Below are positions 34,221 through 43,227 of a stretch of DNA of 51,964 nt, one piece after another. Origin of the DNA: an uncultured Alphaproteobacteria bacterium (GTDB lineage Bacteria; Pseudomonadota; Alphaproteobacteria; Caulobacterales; Hyphomonadaceae); assembly GCA_903842595.1 (NCBI GenBank), contig CAIMMO010000211.1, positions 1 through 51,964 of the forward strand, read 5' to 3'. A model generated the notes under the pieces. That model was not told the origin of the DNA. It did no database searches and saw nothing but the letters and a program-made list of their open reading frames with translations. Within the stretch, counting starts at the first letter, position 1, and the number at the start of each line of letters is the position of its first letter. The translations under genes were made by a program, and so were the position numbers.

Positions 34221-34742
34221 TCAGTCGCAGCCGTCGCGTTCGCCATCGAACAGGGTGAACACCAGCGTGGCGTCAGGCTCGGCTGTGACGGCCCGGATGG
34301 CGAGCGTGTCCTCTCCGCCCTCGGCGAACAGGAAGCTGCGGGAGGGCGCCGACCCGGCATAGGCGGCGAGCTTTCCACCGGATTTCGGACGCGCCCAGCC
34401 GAAGCTGGTGGCAAGGCGGGATGGATCGATGCGTGTGTGGGCAGGCAGTTCAGGCATGTCGCGGGCATCGAATGTCACGCGATCGCCCGCACGGGTGAAT
34501 GAAAACGTCGCGACGGTGATCCAGTCGCCGGTGCTGACGTCGGCGATCTGACCCGACAGGCTGTCGCCATCAGGCAGCAGGCGGAGAAAGGCCTGCACCC
34601 GCTCGCCTGGCGCCTCTCTCTGCACCCAGCAGCCGCGGGCGAATTCGATGTCCATGTCGGCAGGCATGGGAGCTGTCGGCATCGCGCAGCCTACGGCGCC
34701 AAACATGGCTGCAGCAGCGACCTGTCGGCGAACCTGGAGCAT
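34221..34742 (-). CDS. Predicted lipoprotein of unknown function
   Basis: 173 residues from the ATG at 34742 (MLQVRRQVAAAAMF). Short signal with lipobox GAVGCAM, then a single beta-rich domain: FARGCWVQREAPGERVQAFL, DGDSLSGQIADVSTGDWITV, RVTFDARDMPELPAH, TLVFTLFDGERDGCD. Two mature Cys at either end could pair. No known family. The divergent adenine deaminase begins 82 bp from its start. Confidence 0.74.
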   Translation of the reverse strand: MLQVRRQVAAAAMFGAVGCAMPTAPMPADMDIEFARGCWVQREAPGERVQAFLRLLPDGDSLSGQIADVSTGDWITVATFSFTRAGDRVTFDARDMPELPAHTRIDPSRLATSFGWARPKSGGKLAAYAGSAPSRSFLFAEGGEDTLAIRAVTAEPDATLVFTLFDGERDGCD

Positions 34743-34824
34743 GCGAATCCCTCCCCCAGGCGAGTACGACTTTGCAGACCCCGCATCCGGACTGCTAGTG
34801 TCTCCGCCTGACCTGGAGCCATTC

Positions 34825-35838
34825 ATGTCCGTATCCGAAGCCTTCATTCGCGGCATTCCCAAGGCGGAACTGCACCTTCACATCGAGGGCTCGCTGGAGC
34901 CGGAACTGATGTTCGCGCTGGGCAGGCGGAACAAGGTCGACATCCCGTTCAGGAGCGTTGAGGAGGTGAGGGCGGCCTACGCTTTCTCGAACCTGCAGGA
35001 TTTTCTCGACATCTACTATCAGGGCGCAAACGTGTTGCAGACGGAGGATGATTTCCGCGAGCTGGCGCTGGCTTATTTCGCGCGGCTGCAGGCCGATGGC
35101 GGCGTGCATGCGGAGATCTTCTTCGACCCCGAAACGCATACGGATCGTGGGCTTCCCTTTTCCGTCGCCATCGAGGGGTTGTTGCAGGGCATGCGCGAGG
35201 CCGAGGCGAAGTTCGGCGTCACGTCGAAGCTGATCATGTGCTTCCTGCGCCACCTCGAGGAGGAGTCGAGTTTCAGGACGCTGCGAGCGGCGGAGCCTTA
35301 TCTCGACAGGATCGCGGGGGTGGGGCTCGATTCCTCAGAGAAGGGCCATCCGCCCTCGAAGTTTGCCCGCGTGTTCCAGGCAGCGAAGAGCCATGGCCTG
35401 AAGATCGTCGCGCATGCGGGGGAAGAGGGGCCTCCGGAATATGTCTTTGAGGCGCTCGATATCCTGCATGTCGATCGCTTGGATCATGGCAATCGCGCGC
35501 TGGAGGATGCCGCGCTGACCCGGCGTCTGGTCGAGCAGGGGATGACGCTGACGGTGTGTCCCTTGTCTAACCTCAAGCTCTGCGTCGTGCACGAGCTCAA
35601 GGACCATCCGATGAAGCGGATGCTGGACCTTGGCCTCAAGGTGACGTGCAACTCTGACGATCCGGCCTATTTCGGCGGCTATGTTGGCGACAACTACGTG
35701 CGCACGGCGCAGGCGGTAGGGCTGACGCGGGACGATATCGTGACGCTTGCCAAGAACTCGTTCACCGGATCATTTCTGGATGTGGCTTCACTCGCGCGCC
35801 ATGTCGCGGCGGTTGATGCGTTCATGGCGGCGAACTGA
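34825..35838 (+). CDS. Adenine deaminase (adenosine deaminase superfamily, type 2)
   Basis: 337 residues from the ATG at 34825. A zinc TIM-barrel amidohydrolase: PKAELHLHIEGSLEPELMF (metal His17 and His19), VAHAGEEGPPEYVFEAL with metal His and catalytic Glu, VDRLDHGNRALED, and TCNSDDPAYFGGYVGDN with the metal Asp. The DDPAYFGGY ending and FSNLQDFLDIYYQGANVL are those of the Aah1-like adenine deaminases rather than true adenosine deaminases (family knowledge). It would convert adenine to hypoxanthine for purine salvage. A broken thioesterase gene follows. Confidence 0.88.
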   Translation: MSVSEAFIRGIPKAELHLHIEGSLEPELMFALGRRNKVDIPFRSVEEVRAAYAFSNLQDFLDIYYQGANVLQTEDDFRELALAYFARLQADGGVHAEIFFDPETHTDRGLPFSVAIEGLLQGMREAEAKFGVTSKLIMCFLRHLEEESSFRTLRAAEPYLDRIAGVGLDSSEKGHPPSKFARVFQAAKSHGLKIVAHAGEEGPPEYVFEALDILHVDRLDHGNRALEDAALTRRLVEQGMTLTVCPLSNLKLCVVHELKDHPMKRMLDLGLKVTCNSDDPAYFGGYVGDNYVRTAQAVGLTRDDIVTLAKNSFTGSFLDVASLARHVAAVDAFMAAN

Positions 35839-36180
35839 GACGCTTCGATCACCTCGACGGTACTGGCCTCACGGCGCCTGCTGGTGTGGCCGGACCTCTG
35901 CAATTGAAAGGGACAGCATGGCGGGCCGGCGATGGCGCTGGCGCTGGCCGACATGCCTGGGGCCATGGGTGCATCGATGAACCTGCCTGCGGGCGCGGCT
36001 GGCGCCACGACCCTTGAAAGCAAGACGAATTTACTCGGATTGGCAAAGGAAGGCCAGACTGTTCTGGGTCATTGCGCGCCCATCCCTATCGGCCGCAGAA
36101 GGTCGGTCTGGCAGGCCCGCATCACCAGCGAGGCAGGCAAGACTGTCGCACTGGTGACGCAGGGCCAGATGGTGCTCTAG
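35839..36180 (+). pseudogene. PaaI-type hotdog thioesterase, truncated and with an internal stop
   Basis: The frame ending at 36180 encodes a typical PaaI thioesterase C-terminus: ALALADMPGAMGA, TTLESKTNLLGLAKEGQ, GRRRSVWQARITSEAGKT and ALVTQGQMVL. Homology-like coding runs upstream of the only ATG (35932): the conserved HGG is encoded at about 35917-35925 and, beyond an in-frame TGA at 35905-35907, the words RLLVWPDLCN fit the preceding strand. The first 20-odd residues of a normal protein (about 140) are missing, because the frame runs into the adenine deaminase stop. An 82-residue product from 35932 is possible but would lack the first strand and helix of the hotdog fold. Confidence 0.72.
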
Positions 36181-36206
36181 ATTGACCCTCCGGCACGGAG
36201 GATTCG

Positions 36207-36599
36207 ATGTCGCTTGAACGCAAGGCGCGGGCCTATGTAGCGGCTGTCGAGGGCGGCGCGGTCGGCGACGACCTTGCCGCCTTCTATCATCCCGACGCCG
36301 TCCAGTACGAGTTCCCCAACCGACTGGTACCACACGGTGCGCAGCGTGATCTTGAAGCTATCCTCCAAGGCGCCGAACGCGGCATGAAGCTGATGGAACG
36401 CCAGATCTACGACATTCACACCGTCACCGAACTGGGCGACCGGATCATTCTCGAATACACATGGACAGGCTATCCGCGCACGCCCGTCGGCACGGTGCGG
36501 GCTGGCGAGGCGATGCGGGCGCGCATCTGCCAGGTTATCGAGTATGAGGACGGGCTGATCATCCGCCAGCGCAATTACGACTGTTTCGAACCCTTCTGA
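36207..36599 (+). CDS. SnoaL-like / NTF2-fold protein
   Basis: 130 residues. N-terminal helix SLERKARAYVAAVEGGAVGD, FYHPDAVQYEFPNRLVPHG, then RDLEAILQGAERGMKL and strands RIILEYTWTGYPRTPVG and GLIIRQRNYDCFEPF. This is the nuclear transport factor 2-like fold used by small isomerases and hydrolases. An earlier SnoaL-like gene at 11075 is only distantly similar. It begins 26 bp after the thioesterase remnant. Confidence 0.8.
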   Translation: MSLERKARAYVAAVEGGAVGDDLAAFYHPDAVQYEFPNRLVPHGAQRDLEAILQGAERGMKLMERQIYDIHTVTELGDRIILEYTWTGYPRTPVGTVRAGEAMRARICQVIEYEDGLIIRQRNYDCFEPF

Positions 36600-36634
36600 T
36601 CCGCTAGGGTTTGCCTCTGGCGTCCGAGGCGTTG

Positions 36635-37225
36635 ATGGCGAGGTTTCTGCTCTCTGGTCTGGTGAGCCTCGCGCTGCTTGCGGCCTGCGGGGGCGAGGCC
36701 GTTGTTTCGTCCGAGCCAGTTGAAGAAATGCCCCCCGCAGAGGCGGCTGACGCTGAACGCACGGCGCTGGCGCGATGTGGTGAGGTAACGCCTGAAGGCT
36801 ATTGCGGCGTACGTTTCGGCATGACGGTTGCTGAAGCGCGGCAGGCCTTTCCCGTGTCACTGGAAAGTTATGAGGCGCCCGCCGATGGGGTGGCGCCGGA
36901 AGCCGGTTGCCATGAACTGTTTGCGGTCGAGCCCGTGACGGGGGTCAGCTTTCTGGGGGAGGGCGGCCGGGTGGGTCGGGTCGACCTGATGACCGAGGCG
37001 GCGCGTACGGCGGACGGTTTCGGCGTCGGCACGCAGGCCTCAGCGATCCGCACGAAGTTCGGCGATGCGATGGGCATGGCGACGAATGCGTTCGAGCCCG
37101 AAATCACCGATCTCACCGTCGTCGATGGCGACACCAAATTCGTGTTCGAAATCCAGGACGGCGTCGTGCGTGCCTGGCGTGCAGGCATCGCGCCGACGAT
37201 CGACTATGTGGCGCATTGCGGCTGA
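36635..37225 (+). CDS. Predicted lipoprotein of unknown function
   Basis: 196 residues from the ATG at 36635. Lipobox SLALLAACGG (Cys near residue 17), an acidic Pro/Glu/Ala linker, then a domain of the pattern GVRFGMTVAEARQAF, GCHELFAVEPVTGVSFLGEG, FGVGTQASAIRTKFGDAMGM and TKFVFEIQDGVVRAWRAG. The G-x-x-F-G-M-T-x-x-E-A block recurs in many periplasmic proteins without known function. It is the last plus-strand gene before the convergent galU, with 18 bp between stops. Confidence 0.76.
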   Translation: MARFLLSGLVSLALLAACGGEAVVSSEPVEEMPPAEAADAERTALARCGEVTPEGYCGVRFGMTVAEARQAFPVSLESYEAPADGVAPEAGCHELFAVEPVTGVSFLGEGGRVGRVDLMTEAARTADGFGVGTQASAIRTKFGDAMGMATNAFEPEITDLTVVDGDTKFVFEIQDGVVRAWRAGIAPTIDYVAHCG

Positions 37226-37243
37226 AGGTCGGGCGGGCGAAGC

Positions 37244-38128
37244 TCAGCCCTTCTTGAGCGTCGCCTCGAGCACTTCGCGCGCCCTGGCGCCAAGCTCCGG
37301 GTGCGCGAGCGCCATGGCGGCGAAGGCTTCCAGATAGAGCAGCTTGTCGCCACAATCGTAATCCTGCCCGGCATATTTGAAGGCGTGGAAATCCTGGGCC
37401 GACATCAGGCGCTGCATCGCGTCGGTGAGCTGGATCTCGCCGCCGGCGCCGGGGGTCTGCGTGGCCAGCAGGTCGAACACTTCGGGCTGGAGGATGTAGC
37501 GGCCGGTGATCTTGAGGCGCGAGGGCGCCTTGTCGATCGGGGGCTTCTCGACCATGCCCTTCATCTTCACCAGCGGGCCGGCGTCACCCGCCGTGACGGG
37601 GTCGATCACACCATACTGGTTGACGCGCTCCTGGGGAACTTCATCGACTGCGATGATGTTGCCACCGACCTCGTTGTAGGCGTCGATCATCTGGCCGAGG
37701 CAGGAGCGGCTGGTTCCCTTCACGATCACGTCGGGCAGCAGCACGGCGAAGGGCTCATTGCCGATGATGTCGCGCGCGCACAGCACGGCATGGCCGAGGC
37801 CGAGGGCTGCCTGCTGGCGCGTGAAGCTGGAGGCGCCGGGAGGCAGGGCGGCGGCGCGCACCTCTGCGAGGATGGCGTCCTTCTTCTTCGCTTCCAGGGT
37901 GGCTTCGAGTTCGTAGGCCTTGTCGAAATAGTCCTCGATCGCCTGCTTGCCGCGGCCGGTGATGAACACGAAGTGCTCGATGCCCGCTTCGCGCGCCTCG
38001 TCCACCACGTATTGCAGGGCGGGGCGGTCGAACACCGTCAGCATTTCCTTGGGTACCGCCTTGGTGGCTGGCAGCACGCGCGTGCCAAAACCGGCGACGG
38101 GCAGGACGGCTTTTCGGACAGGTTTCAT
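37244..38128 (-). CDS. galU: UTP-glucose-1-phosphate uridylyltransferase
   Basis: 294 residues, normal length. It makes UDP-glucose for exopolysaccharide, lipopolysaccharide or glycolipids. Seen: VLPVAGFGTRVLPATKAVPKE (nucleotide-binding Arg and Lys), DRPALQYVVDEAREAGI, VLLPDVIVKGT, MVEKPPIDKAPSRLKITGRY with the catalytic Lys, and FKYAGQDYDCGDKLLYLEAF. Monocistronic. The toxin-antitoxin pair lies upstream on the same strand, 105 bp away. Confidence 0.96.
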   Translation of the reverse strand: MKPVRKAVLPVAGFGTRVLPATKAVPKEMLTVFDRPALQYVVDEAREAGIEHFVFITGRGKQAIEDYFDKAYELEATLEAKKKDAILAEVRAAALPPGASSFTRQQAALGLGHAVLCARDIIGNEPFAVLLPDVIVKGTSRSCLGQMIDAYNEVGGNIIAVDEVPQERVNQYGVIDPVTAGDAGPLVKMKGMVEKPPIDKAPSRLKITGRYILQPEVFDLLATQTPGAGGEIQLTDAMQRLMSAQDFHAFKYAGQDYDCGDKLLYLEAFAAMALAHPELGARAREVLEATLKKG

Positions 38129-38233
38129 GGTAAATTCCTGGTCTGGTTAAGGGGCGCGCAGCCGAAACTAGCGTACCAACCGATTCTGACGACTGGCTGC
38201 AATGGAGGGGCCAGCGGTCGTGTCTCCGGATTT

Positions 38234-38548
38234 TCAGGCCGCGTCGCTGGTAACGACCGCCAGCCGCAGGCCAAGCGCTTCACACACCCGCCGGATCGTC
38301 TCGAATTTCGGCTCAGCGCCATCGCGCAGCGACTTGTAGAGCGATTCGCGGCCAAGCCCTGCTGCGGCCGCAATGTCAGTCATGCCGCGCGCTCGCGCCA
38401 CTTTCCCCAGCGCATGAGCGAAAGCCTCACCGTCATGCTCGGCGAGAACTTCCGTAAGATACTCCGCGATTGCTTCGTCGCTATCGAGATCGTCGGAGAT
38501 ATCGAACTTGCGCAGTTCGGAAATCTTGATCTTCCCGCTCATCTTCAA
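38234..38548 (-). CDS. Antitoxin of a RelE/HigB-like pair (addiction-module antidote family)
   Basis: 104 residues (MSGKIKISEL, a few codons inside, may be the true start). The N-terminal half is acidic (FDISDDLDSDEAIAEYL) and likely contacts the toxin; the C-terminal half is a HTH with IAAAAGLGRESLYKSLRDG and FETIRRVCEALGLRLAV, the pattern of the antidote proteins paired with phage-Gp49-like killers. It overlaps the toxin stop by 4 bp, the toxin being first, as in higBA-type loci. It probably represses its own promoter through the palindrome at 38850-38865. Confidence 0.85.
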   Translation of the reverse strand: MKMSGKIKISELRKFDISDDLDSDEAIAEYLTEVLAEHDGEAFAHALGKVARARGMTDIAAAAGLGRESLYKSLRDGAEPKFETIRRVCEALGLRLAVVTSDAA

Positions 38549-38841
38549 TCCTCCAGGTCTGCTGCGATGCGCTTTGCGGCTGCGATATCTCGCACCTGCG
38601 AGTCCTTGTCGCCGCCGCCCAGCATCAGGATCACCGTCGTTCCGCGCTGGACGTCGTACATGCGCCAGCCGGGGCCGAAATGCTCACGCATCTCCATGAC
38701 GCCCTCGCCGACGACCTTGATGTCGCCCAGATGGCCACGTTCAACCCGGTCAAGCCTTCGCGTGAGCCGGCGGCATGTCGGTGCGTCTTTGAGGCCACCA
38801 GGCCAGGCAGAAAACGCTTCTGTCGCCAGGACGGTGAACAT
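38545..38841 (-). CDS. RelE/ParE-superfamily toxin (addiction-module killer protein)
   Basis: 98 residues from the ATG at 38841 (a GTG one codon earlier is possible). Pattern of the Gp49-like RelE/HigB killers: TVLATEAFSAWPGGLKD, RLDRVERGHLGDIKVVGEGV, MREHFGPGWRMYDVQRGTTV, ILMLGGGDKDSQVRDIAAAK. Such toxins cleave mRNA at the ribosome or act on gyrase depending on subgroup; for this type mRNA cleavage is the usual expectation, not shown here. Coupled to the downstream antitoxin. The pair sits between galU and glmS, a possible insertion into an envelope-gene block. Confidence 0.85.
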   Translation of the reverse strand: MFTVLATEAFSAWPGGLKDAPTCRRLTRRLDRVERGHLGDIKVVGEGVMEMREHFGPGWRMYDVQRGTTVILMLGGGDKDSQVRDIAAAKRIAADLED

Positions 38842-38849
38842 CACCGCCC

Positions 38850-38865
38850 GTATCCAATAGGATAC
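38850..38865. promoter_or_regulatory. Palindromic operator of the toxin-antitoxin operon
   Basis: GTATCC at 38850-38855 and GGATAC at 38860-38865, perfect complements around AATA, 8 bp before the toxin ATG. Position and symmetry fit autorepression by the HTH antitoxin. Confidence 0.7.
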
Positions 38866-38881
38866 ACAAAATCAACCACCG

Positions 38882-40720
38882 CTACTCCACCGTCACCGAC
38901 TTGGCGAGGTTGCGCGGCTGGTCGACATCCGTGCCCTTCTCGACGGCGACATGGTAGGCGAGCAGCTGCAGCGGAACCACGGTTACAATTGGCTGGATCA
39001 CACGTTCGCAGGTTGGGATTTCGATCGTGCCGAAGGGCGCGTTGCCTGCCTGCTTGATGCCGGCCTTGTCGGAGACGAGGAAGACCTTCCCCCGGCGGGC
39101 GGCGACTTCCTGAAGGTTCGACAGCGACTTCTCCAGCAGGTGGTCGTGCGGCGCGGCCATGATCACCGGCGTGCGCTCATCAATGAGCGCGATGGGGCCG
39201 TGCTTGAGTTCGCCCGAAGCATAGCCCTCGGCGTGGATGTAGGAGATTTCCTTCAGCTTCAGGGCGCCTTCGAGTGCGATCGGATAGTGCTGGCCGCGGC
39301 CGAGATAGAGGATATCGCGCGCCTTCGCGATTTCCGGCGCCAGCTTCATGATCTGCGGTTCCGTCTTCAGAGCTTCGGCAATCAGGCGCGGCAGTTCGAT
39401 CATCGATCCGACGATTTCCTTTTCACGCTCGCGCGAGAGGAAGTTACGCTGACGGCCAGCGGCTACGGCTGTTGCGAGCAGCGCGCAGAGCTGTGCGGTG
39501 AATGCCTTTGTCGAGGCGACGCCGATCTCCACGCCCGCCAGCGTCGGCAGGACGGCGTCGCATTCGCGCGCGATGGAGGAGGTGGGCACGTTGACGACGG
39601 CGGCGGTCATCACGCCCTTGGCTTTGGCGTACTCCATCGCAGCCTTGGTGTCGGCGGTCTCGCCCGACTGCGTCACGACGATGGCCAGCGTGCGCGGACC
39701 AAGCACCGGTTCGCGGTAGCGGAATTCGGAAGCCACATCGACATCGGTCACGATGCCGGCGAGCTGCTCGAACCAGTATTTCCCGACAAAGCCGGCATAG
39801 TAGGCCGTGCCGCAGGCGACGATCTGGATGCGGTCGAACTGCGTGAAGTCGAGCGTCTTCTTGCCGGGGCGTGTGGGCAGGACGGCCTTGAGCTCGTAGG
39901 CATCGATATAGCCGGAGACTGTGCGGCCGACGAAGTCGGGCTGCTCATAGATCTCCTTCTGCATGAAGTGGCGATAGTTGCCCTTCTCGGCGGCGGCGCC
40001 GGCGGCGGGGACATGGGTTTCTGCGCGTTCGACCGACCTGCCCGCAGCATCGAACACTTCGAACGAGGTGCGGGTGAGGGCGCACCAGTCGCCCTCTTCG
40101 AGGTAGATCACGCGGGTGGTGAAGGGGCCGACGGCAAGTGCGTCGGAGCCAAGGAACATCTCCTTGCCCTCGCCAATGCCGATGACCAGGGGCGAGCCGC
40201 GACGGCCGCCAAGGATGAGATCGTCCTCACCTTCAATGATGGCGGCGATGGCAAAGGCGCCGCGCAGCTCGTCGAGGGTAGCCTTGAAGGCGTCCTTCGG
40301 CTTGAGACCCTTGCTCAGATTCTCGTCGATCAGATGGGCGATGGTCTCGGAGTCCGTTTCGGTAACGAACGTTCGACCGCGCCCTTCCATCGCCTCACGC
40401 AGCTCGCGAAAATTCTCGATGATGCCGTTGTGCACGATCGCGACGCGGCCGGAGGCGTGGGGGTGGGCGTTTGTCTCGTTGGGCTGGCCGTGGGTGGCCC
40501 AGCGCGTGTGGCCGATGCCGACACCGGCCTTGAGCGTGCGCTCGCCCACCCTGGCGTCGAGATTGGCCAGCTTGCCCGGCGCGCGCAGCCTCTCCAGCTT
40601 GCCGCCCTCGAGCAGGGCGATGCCTGCCGAGTCGTAGCCGCGGTATTCCAGCCGCTTCAGCGCCTCCACCAGGCGGGGGGCCGCCGGCTGGTCGCTGAGG
40701 ATTCCGATGATACCGCACAT
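38882..40720 (-). CDS. glmS: Glutamine-fructose-6-phosphate aminotransferase
   Basis: 612 residues, standard. It forms glucosamine-6-phosphate for peptidoglycan and lipid A. N-terminal Ntn glutaminase with Cys at position 2 (MCGIIGILSD) and RWATHGQPNETNAHPH; two SIS domains with VACGTAYYAGFVGKYWFEQ and GRGQHYPIALEGALKLKEIS; C-terminal LAKSVTVE. Divergent from glmM across 197 bp, so promoters of both lie at 40721-40917. That spacer shows no clear box or riboswitch. Confidence 0.97.
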   Translation of the reverse strand: MCGIIGILSDQPAAPRLVEALKRLEYRGYDSAGIALLEGGKLERLRAPGKLANLDARVGERTLKAGVGIGHTRWATHGQPNETNAHPHASGRVAIVHNGIIENFRELREAMEGRGRTFVTETDSETIAHLIDENLSKGLKPKDAFKATLDELRGAFAIAAIIEGEDDLILGGRRGSPLVIGIGEGKEMFLGSDALAVGPFTTRVIYLEEGDWCALTRTSFEVFDAAGRSVERAETHVPAAGAAAEKGNYRHFMQKEIYEQPDFVGRTVSGYIDAYELKAVLPTRPGKKTLDFTQFDRIQIVACGTAYYAGFVGKYWFEQLAGIVTDVDVASEFRYREPVLGPRTLAIVVTQSGETADTKAAMEYAKAKGVMTAAVVNVPTSSIARECDAVLPTLAGVEIGVASTKAFTAQLCALLATAVAAGRQRNFLSREREKEIVGSMIELPRLIAEALKTEPQIMKLAPEIAKARDILYLGRGQHYPIALEGALKLKEISYIHAEGYASGELKHGPIALIDERTPVIMAAPHDHLLEKSLSNLQEVAARRGKVFLVSDKAGIKQAGNAPFGTIEIPTCERVIQPIVTVVPLQLLAYHVAVEKGTDVDQPRNLAKSVTVE

Positions 40721-40917
40721 CTACGAAGCGCTCCGAACTGCAGGAAAGACGGTGATCTAGGGGCCAAGCCCGCTTAAGGTATTGCAAAACATGGCCACGG
40801 TCCGTCATGAAAATCACGGTTTGACCTGGCGCTATCTGGGGGGGATGGGGTTTCTGCTAGCGACATGAGCCTTATCAGCCCGCTTTGGCTTTGGCAGGCG
40901 CGTTTGAGTGAGGAACG

Positions 40918-42264
40918 ATGACAGCCCGGAAATTCTTCGGCACGGACGGTGTTCGCGGCACGGCCAATACCTGGCCGATGACGCCGGAAATCGCGATGCG
41001 GCTGGGAATGGCCGCCGCCACCTATTTCCGCAAGTCAGACCCGCGCCGGCATCTTGTCGTGATTGGCAAGGACACGCGTCTGTCCGGCTACATGCTGGAG
41101 CCGGCGCTGACGGCTGGCTTTACCGCCAAGGGCATGGACGTGGTGCTGTTCGGGCCGCTGCCGACGCCCGGCGTGGCGATGCTGACGCGCTCGCTCCGCG
41201 CGGACCTTGGCGTGATGATTTCGGCCTCGCACAATTCCTATCAGGACAACGGCATGAAGCTGTTCGGGCCGGATGGCTACAAGCTTTCGGATGAAGCCGA
41301 ACTCGCGATCGAAGCGCTGATGGCGCGGCCGCTCGACGAGGACCTTGCCTCGCCGCCAGATCTCGGCCGGGCGCAGCGCGTAGACGATGCGCAGTCGCGC
41401 TATGTCGAGATCGTCAAATCGACCTTTCCCCGCAAGCTGCGCCTCTCGGGCCTGCGCGTCGTGATCGATTGCGCCAACGGCGCCGCCTACAAGGTGGCGC
41501 CCAAGGCACTCTACGAGCTTGGCGCGGAAGTCTTTGCCATTGGCGACGACCCCAACGGCTTCAACATCAACCGCGAGATCGGCTCGACCGACACACGCGC
41601 CATGGTCGACGCCGTGCATCGCTACCGCGCCGATATCGGCATCGCGCTGGACGGCGATGCCGACCGCGTCGTGATGTGTGACGAGCATGGCAAGATCATC
41701 GATGGCGACCAGCTGCTCGGCCTCATCGCCTCGTCCTGGAAGAGCCAGGGCCGGCTTGCAAAGAACACGGTCGTGGCGACCGTCATGTCCAATCTCGGCC
41801 TCGAGAACCATCTCAAGGGCATCGGCGTGAAGATGGAGCGCACGCAGGTGGGCGACCGCTATGTCGTGGCGCGCATGCTGGAGAAGGGCTTCAACGTAGG
41901 CGGCGAGCAGTCCGGCCATGTCGTACTGTCGGATTTCTCGACCACCGGCGATGGCCTGCTGGCGGCGCTGCAGGTTCTGGCGGTGATGCAGGAGACAGGC
42001 AAGAAACTGTCGGAAGTCGCCCATGTGTTCGATCCCGCGCCGCAGAAGCTGGTCAACCGCAAGTTCACCGGCGCCGATCCGCTGAGCCGCAAGGCGGTGC
42101 AGGACGCAATCGCCGCCGCCGAGAAGGCGCTGGGCGCGCGCGGCCGCCTGCTGGTCCGGAAGTCCGGCACTGAGCCGCTGATCCGCGTGATGGCGCAGGC
42201 CGAGAACGAGGATCTGGTGAAAGAGGCGGTAGATGGCGTGCTGGCGGCGCTGGACCGGGAGTAG
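40918..42264 (+). CDS. glmM: Phosphoglucosamine mutase
   Basis: 448 residues. It interconverts glucosamine-6-phosphate and glucosamine-1-phosphate, the step after GlmS. Seen: [20 protein letters not shown] at the start, the phospho-serine loop [15 protein letters not shown], the Mg-binding [11 protein letters not shown], the sugar loop [12 protein letters not shown], and the C-terminal phosphate site [17 protein letters not shown] lies a few bases before the ATG. Divergent from glmS, making a paired UDP-GlcNAc precursor locus. Confidence 0.97.
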   Translation: MTARKFFGTDGVRGTANTWPMTPEIAMRLGMAAATYFRKSDPRRHLVVIGKDTRLSGYMLEPALTAGFTAKGMDVVLFGPLPTPGVAMLTRSLRADLGVMISASHNSYQDNGMKLFGPDGYKLSDEAELAIEALMARPLDEDLASPPDLGRAQRVDDAQSRYVEIVKSTFPRKLRLSGLRVVIDCANGAAYKVAPKALYELGAEVFAIGDDPNGFNINREIGSTDTRAMVDAVHRYRADIGIALDGDADRVVMCDEHGKIIDGDQLLGLIASSWKSQGRLAKNTVVATVMSNLGLENHLKGIGVKMERTQVGDRYVVARMLEKGFNVGGEQSGHVVLSDFSTTGDGLLAALQVLAVMQETGKKLSEVAHVFDPAPQKLVNRKFTGADPLSRKAVQDAIAAAEKALGARGRLLVRKSGTEPLIRVMAQAENEDLVKEAVDGVLAALDRE

Positions 42265-42283
42265 GGCCCGCGACACTCTGTTT

Positions 42284-42298
42284 CTGGAATGATTCCAG
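42284..42298. promoter_or_regulatory. Short perfect inverted repeat upstream of kdsA
   Basis: CTGGAA-TGA-TTCCAG between glmM and kdsA. Without a U-tract it is unlikely to be an intrinsic terminator; an operator or mRNA hairpin 60 bp before the kdsA start is possible. Confidence 0.4.
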
Positions 42299-42357
42299 CT
42301 GGAGTCTGGCGCTCTTCCTCCAATGGCGCCATATGGCCCCAATAACAGGAGCCCGCC

Positions 42358-43221
42358 ATGGCAGACGGCCTGGACCTCACACCCAACCGCATCGTTGAAA
42401 TCCCGGCCCCGCGCGGAATCGTCCGCATCGGACAGAGCCTGCCGGTGGCCTTCATCGCCGGGCCGTGCCAGCTCGAAAGCCGGACGCATGCGCTGGAGAT
42501 GTCTGCCGCCATCCGCGAGATCGCGGACCGTGTTGGCGCGCACATGATCTACAAGACCTCGTTCGACAAGGCGAACCGCTCGAGCATCTCGACGGCCCGT
42601 GGGCTCGGTCTCAGCGACTCGCTCGCTATCTTCGCGGAAATCCGTGAGACGTCAGGGCTGCCCGTGCTCACCGACGTTCACCTGCCGGACCAGTGCGCCG
42701 AGGCCGCGCAGGCCGTGGACGTTCTGCAGATCCCCGCCTTTCTCTCCCGCCAGACCGACCTGCTGATTGCCGCTGCGCAGACGGGCAAGCCGGTGAACGT
42801 CAAGAAGGGCCAGTTCCTCGCGCCCTGGGACATGAAGAATGTCGTGAACAAGCTGGTGCAGTCCGGTTGCCGTGATGTGCTGGTGTGCGAGCGCGGCGTT
42901 AGCTTTGGCTACAACACGCTCGTGTCAGACATGCGCGCGCTGCCAGAACTCGCCGCCACCGGCGCGCCGGTGGTGTTCGATGCCACGCACTCTGTGCAGC
43001 AACCCGGCGGGCAGGGCACGACTTCGGGCGGTCAGCGTCAGTATGTGCCGGTCCTCGCACGCGCAGCTGCTGCTGTCGGCATCGCTGCCGTCTTCATCGA
43101 GACGCATGAAAACCCGGACAAGGCGCCGTCGGACGGCCCCAACATGGTGCCGCTCAACGAACTCGAAGAGCTGATGCGCCAGATCATGGCCATCGACAAA
43201 CTCACGAAGAGCTTTGCCTAG
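42358..43221 (+). CDS. kdsA: 3-Deoxy-8-phosphooctulonate (KDO-8-P) synthase
   Basis: 287 residues. It condenses phosphoenolpyruvate and arabinose-5-phosphate to KDO-8-P for lipopolysaccharide. Seen: VAFIAGPCQLESRTHALEM with the conserved Cys of metal-dependent enzymes, YKTSFDKANRSSISTARG, VDVLQIPAFLSRQTDLLIAA, NVKKGQFLAPWDMKNVV, CERGVSFGYNTLVSDMR and FDATHSVQQPGGQG. Probably transcribed with glmM (93 bp gap). The stop is six bases from the convergent PQQ-protein gene. Confidence 0.96.
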   Translation: MADGLDLTPNRIVEIPAPRGIVRIGQSLPVAFIAGPCQLESRTHALEMSAAIREIADRVGAHMIYKTSFDKANRSSISTARGLGLSDSLAIFAEIRETSGLPVLTDVHLPDQCAEAAQAVDVLQIPAFLSRQTDLLIAAAQTGKPVNVKKGQFLAPWDMKNVVNKLVQSGCRDVLVCERGVSFGYNTLVSDMRALPELAATGAPVVFDATHSVQQPGGQGTTSGGQRQYVPVLARAAAAVGIAAVFIETHENPDKAPSDGPNMVPLNELEELMRQIMAIDKLTKSFA

Positions 43222-43227
43222 CGGGGG

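Noticed and set aside
37301..38860. 519-codon plus-strand frame opposite galU and the toxin-antitoxin pair
   Set aside because: Same explanation; it crosses three well-supported genes on the other strand.
38951..40777. 608-codon plus-strand frame opposite glmS
   Set aside because: Antisense shadow caused by high GC; glmS on the minus strand has every family motif, and this frame resembles nothing.
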